DNA from: Nelumbo lutea
Lineage: Eukaryota; Streptophyta; Magnoliopsida; Proteales; Nelumbonaceae
Reading direction: 5' to 3'
NCBI GenBank assembly: GCA_022828595.1
Contig: JAKGHH010000003.1
Span: forward strand, 14,942,934 to 15,006,933
DNA length: 64,000 nucleotides
Shown here: in pieces, positions 61,861-64,000 of the stretch
How the letters are laid out: each line of letters begins with the position of its first letter
Numbering within the stretch: the first letter of the stretch is position 1
Translations under genes and position numbers: made by a program
Notes under the pieces: model-generated
What the model saw: only the letters and a program-made list of their open reading frames with translations
Told to the model about the DNA's origin: nothing
Databases searched by the model: none

Positions 61861-62892
61861 GAATTGAATATTTTTAAACTACATTTTTTCAACTCATTTA
61901 ATATCAAGAACCGATTGCTCTATTTGCCCTCATTTTTTATCAATAAATTTAAATATAGAGGGATAAATTTTGTCCTGAAAAAATTCTAGAAATATTATTG
62001 AGGCCATTTGTGCTATTTAAAGTAGTAAATATTAAATAGTGACAATTAGACCTTCTTTTAAAGGTGATTAAATAAGAATGATTTTGATCAGTATTAATTG
62101 AAAGGAAGAAATACATGCGTGAAATTTCAATTACAAATCACTTAAATAACTCACTAAAAAACAATATATCAAATTTATCTTCAACTTCAAAATTTGTCCA
62201 ACTAAAATTTCAGAAAATTTTAAAGACTTTATATTTTTGGTGACATGGGCAAGAAATATTGTTAGTGAATAATCAACCCGAAGGTTGACTCAGTAGAATG
62301 GGAATGGGGTTGATCAGAACTGGGGACTGGGGCCTTCAGTTTTGTCTTATTGTGATTGAAAGGCTCTCCTTGAGATGGATCGCATCGTATGGGTAGCATT
62401 TAACTCTTCTACAGACTAGACATGAAGGACCTAATTCTGTATTTTGGAATGACTGCTAACCACCTATTAATTTCTACACTCAATTTTCTTGGAATGTTTT
62501 CAAAAAAGTTCTCCATCGTTAATTGTTTTTTTTTTTTTTTCTTTTTAAATATTTTGGGCCAACCCATTACTTGGTCATACCCAAGAAGATGCTAACTTAA
62601 CCCCATCAGAGAGGCTAGAATGTTACCATTTGTTGCTGTCATGAAATAATAGTCATCAGAATTTGATTCCCGTTCTATAAAAGAAGCCAAACTGAAACCT
62701 ACCATTGTAATAACTTGGGCTAGGCCTTGGTCACTTATATAAAAGAAGCCAATAATCAATACAGCAAGCAAGGAGTAAATTGAGGTACGTACTTGGTCTT
62801 CAATTTCTTTTTATTTACGGTGGAATAACACAGGATGACTGCTTGGATCTTCTATACATCAGTATCAAGAAGCAGCTGACCAAGGAGGTACT

Positions 62893-62920
62893 CCCGTCCC
62901 CGTCCCCGTCCCCGTCCCGT
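62893..62920. repeat. (CCCCGT)n hexamer repeat
   Basis: About four and a half copies of the six-base unit in an otherwise AT-rich stretch. Confidence 0.85.
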
Positions 62921-64000
62921 GTTTGGGCTCGACTATCTGAGTTCTGGCCAGGATCCCAAGACATTGAGTCTCGATCGATCTGAGAATTAAAAATATGATG
63001 CGACCACTTGTACATTTTACATTTCCTTCCATTTCAAATTAAGCAATTTCAATAAAAAATTCCTTCCATGTAAGTTGAGCTTCATGTTGGGCAGTTGGGG
63101 TAGGGGTTCCAAAGTACAATCGGATTTACTTTCATATTTATGGATGGACTTGTTTATATATAAATACGCATGTGGTGTATATGTATACCGGTATATTAAT
63201 TAATGCACGGATTTACTCTGCCCTCCAGTAAAGTCTCAAAGTATTAATACACTTATACGCATTAACATGTGCGTCGGCGTCGGATGTTTTTTACACTATA
63301 AAGGCCTTTTTTTCTATTCAGATTTTCACAGGGGATCAGTGTTTGTGTTATTTAACAATTAAGAAAAGAAAAGAAAAAACAAATATATTTTCTAGAAAAG
63401 CCTAAAAAAAAAAATGTATGGAAGACCTCTCCACGATGGGTGTCAAAATTTTAAACCAAAAGTTTAGAAAACAACTTTTGTGACAAAAAAGTTTTATAGT
63501 ATATATGCCTAACAAGTAACAACTAATGGAGGCCCCCAGCTCCATGAAGACTTAACCAGTAACCCAGACACATTTGTTTGATTATGCCAAATTTTGGTAA
63601 TATAGGTGTTACGGACTGGGTCGTCGTCATAAATTACCACATGGAACAAAGTATATTTATATTTGACCCCATCATTGCTTGTATCACAAGCATTACCTTA
63701 ATTCCATTCTTTACTCCATGTCGAGACATCATTTTCAGAGCTTTTAATGAATTTTTAATGGACTTTTTTTTTTAGGGAAAAGTACGAAAATAGACGATGC
63801 AGAATTCTGAATTCCAGCCCCTCTACCACTAGCCCTCTCTCCCTATAAATCACATCCTCTCCATAAATTTGACATCAATTAACGGTCAGGATGCATTTCC
63901 CTTGTACTTTGCGCCTATTAAATTTTGATCTGGCCTGATTGGTACTTCTCCCATTTTTTTTATGACCATCCAGCTATTCGATTCAAACACACATTGTTCG

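Larger units (their letters stand above)
56450..64000. other. AT-rich intergenic DNA to the window end, no gene recognised
   Basis: No coding family recognised in about 7.5 kb. Contents seen: a foldback-like segment starting ggggtgtcaattgg at about 56628, CT microsatellites at about 59052-59075 and 59749-59789, repeated segments described separately, and a possible plus-strand TATA-like ccctataaatc at 63841-63851 that might serve a gene beyond the window. The last point is speculative. Confidence 0.45.

Overview
This is nuclear DNA from a flowering plant. The genes are split by GT-AG introns, the encoded proteins are plant-specific, and the repeats (Au-like SINE, RTE and L1 LINEs, hAT- and Harbinger-like MITEs) are typical of angiosperms. 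The base composition and gene style fit a dicot, basal eudicot or magnoliid. I cannot name the species from sequence alone.

Three intact protein-coding genes are supported, all on the minus strand. (1) Positions 3394-18067 hold a 14-exon sucrose transporter of the SUT2/SUC3 clade. I reconstructed every exon; they join in frame to 593 codons, with introns carrying many insertions. (2) Positions 24233-30785 hold a 4-coding-exon RRM protein of the BPA1 (binding partner of ACD11) family, 245 aa. (3) Positions 53774-54312 hold a 2-exon atypical HLH protein of the PRE/KIDARI/ATBS1 family, 92 aa. They look like independent genes (transport, membrane or defence-linked RNA-binding-fold protein, growth regulator) with no sign of a shared pathway or cluster.

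The rest is repeat-rich. The SUT2 introns (4-18 kb) contain RTE LINE pieces, two hAT-type MITEs of one family plus a third hAT-like element, three Au-like SINEs and two L1 LINE 3' ends. The 19.9-21.2 kb stretch is a decayed RTE LINE. The BPA1-like introns hold an LTR-like fragment and another RTE piece. The 33-37 kb stretch is extremely AT-rich and contains a long direct duplication. The 37.3-39.2 kb stretch is a decayed L1 LINE whose RNase H is split by a MITE. The 39.5-45.4 kb stretch mixes GC-rich and AT-rich repeats with a further RTE copy and nested MITEs. The 45.4-53.7 kb and 55-64 kb stretches are intergenic, with microsatellites, MITEs, a tRNA-Pro-like pseudogene and a perfect 24-bp hairpin.

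I did not find a convincing undescribed biological system. The more unusual observations are the transposon architecture inside the SUT2 gene, a tRNA relic that appears to have lost its anticodon by a local inversion, the 1.3-kb-spaced duplication in the AT-rich block, and several very recent-looking tandem duplications.
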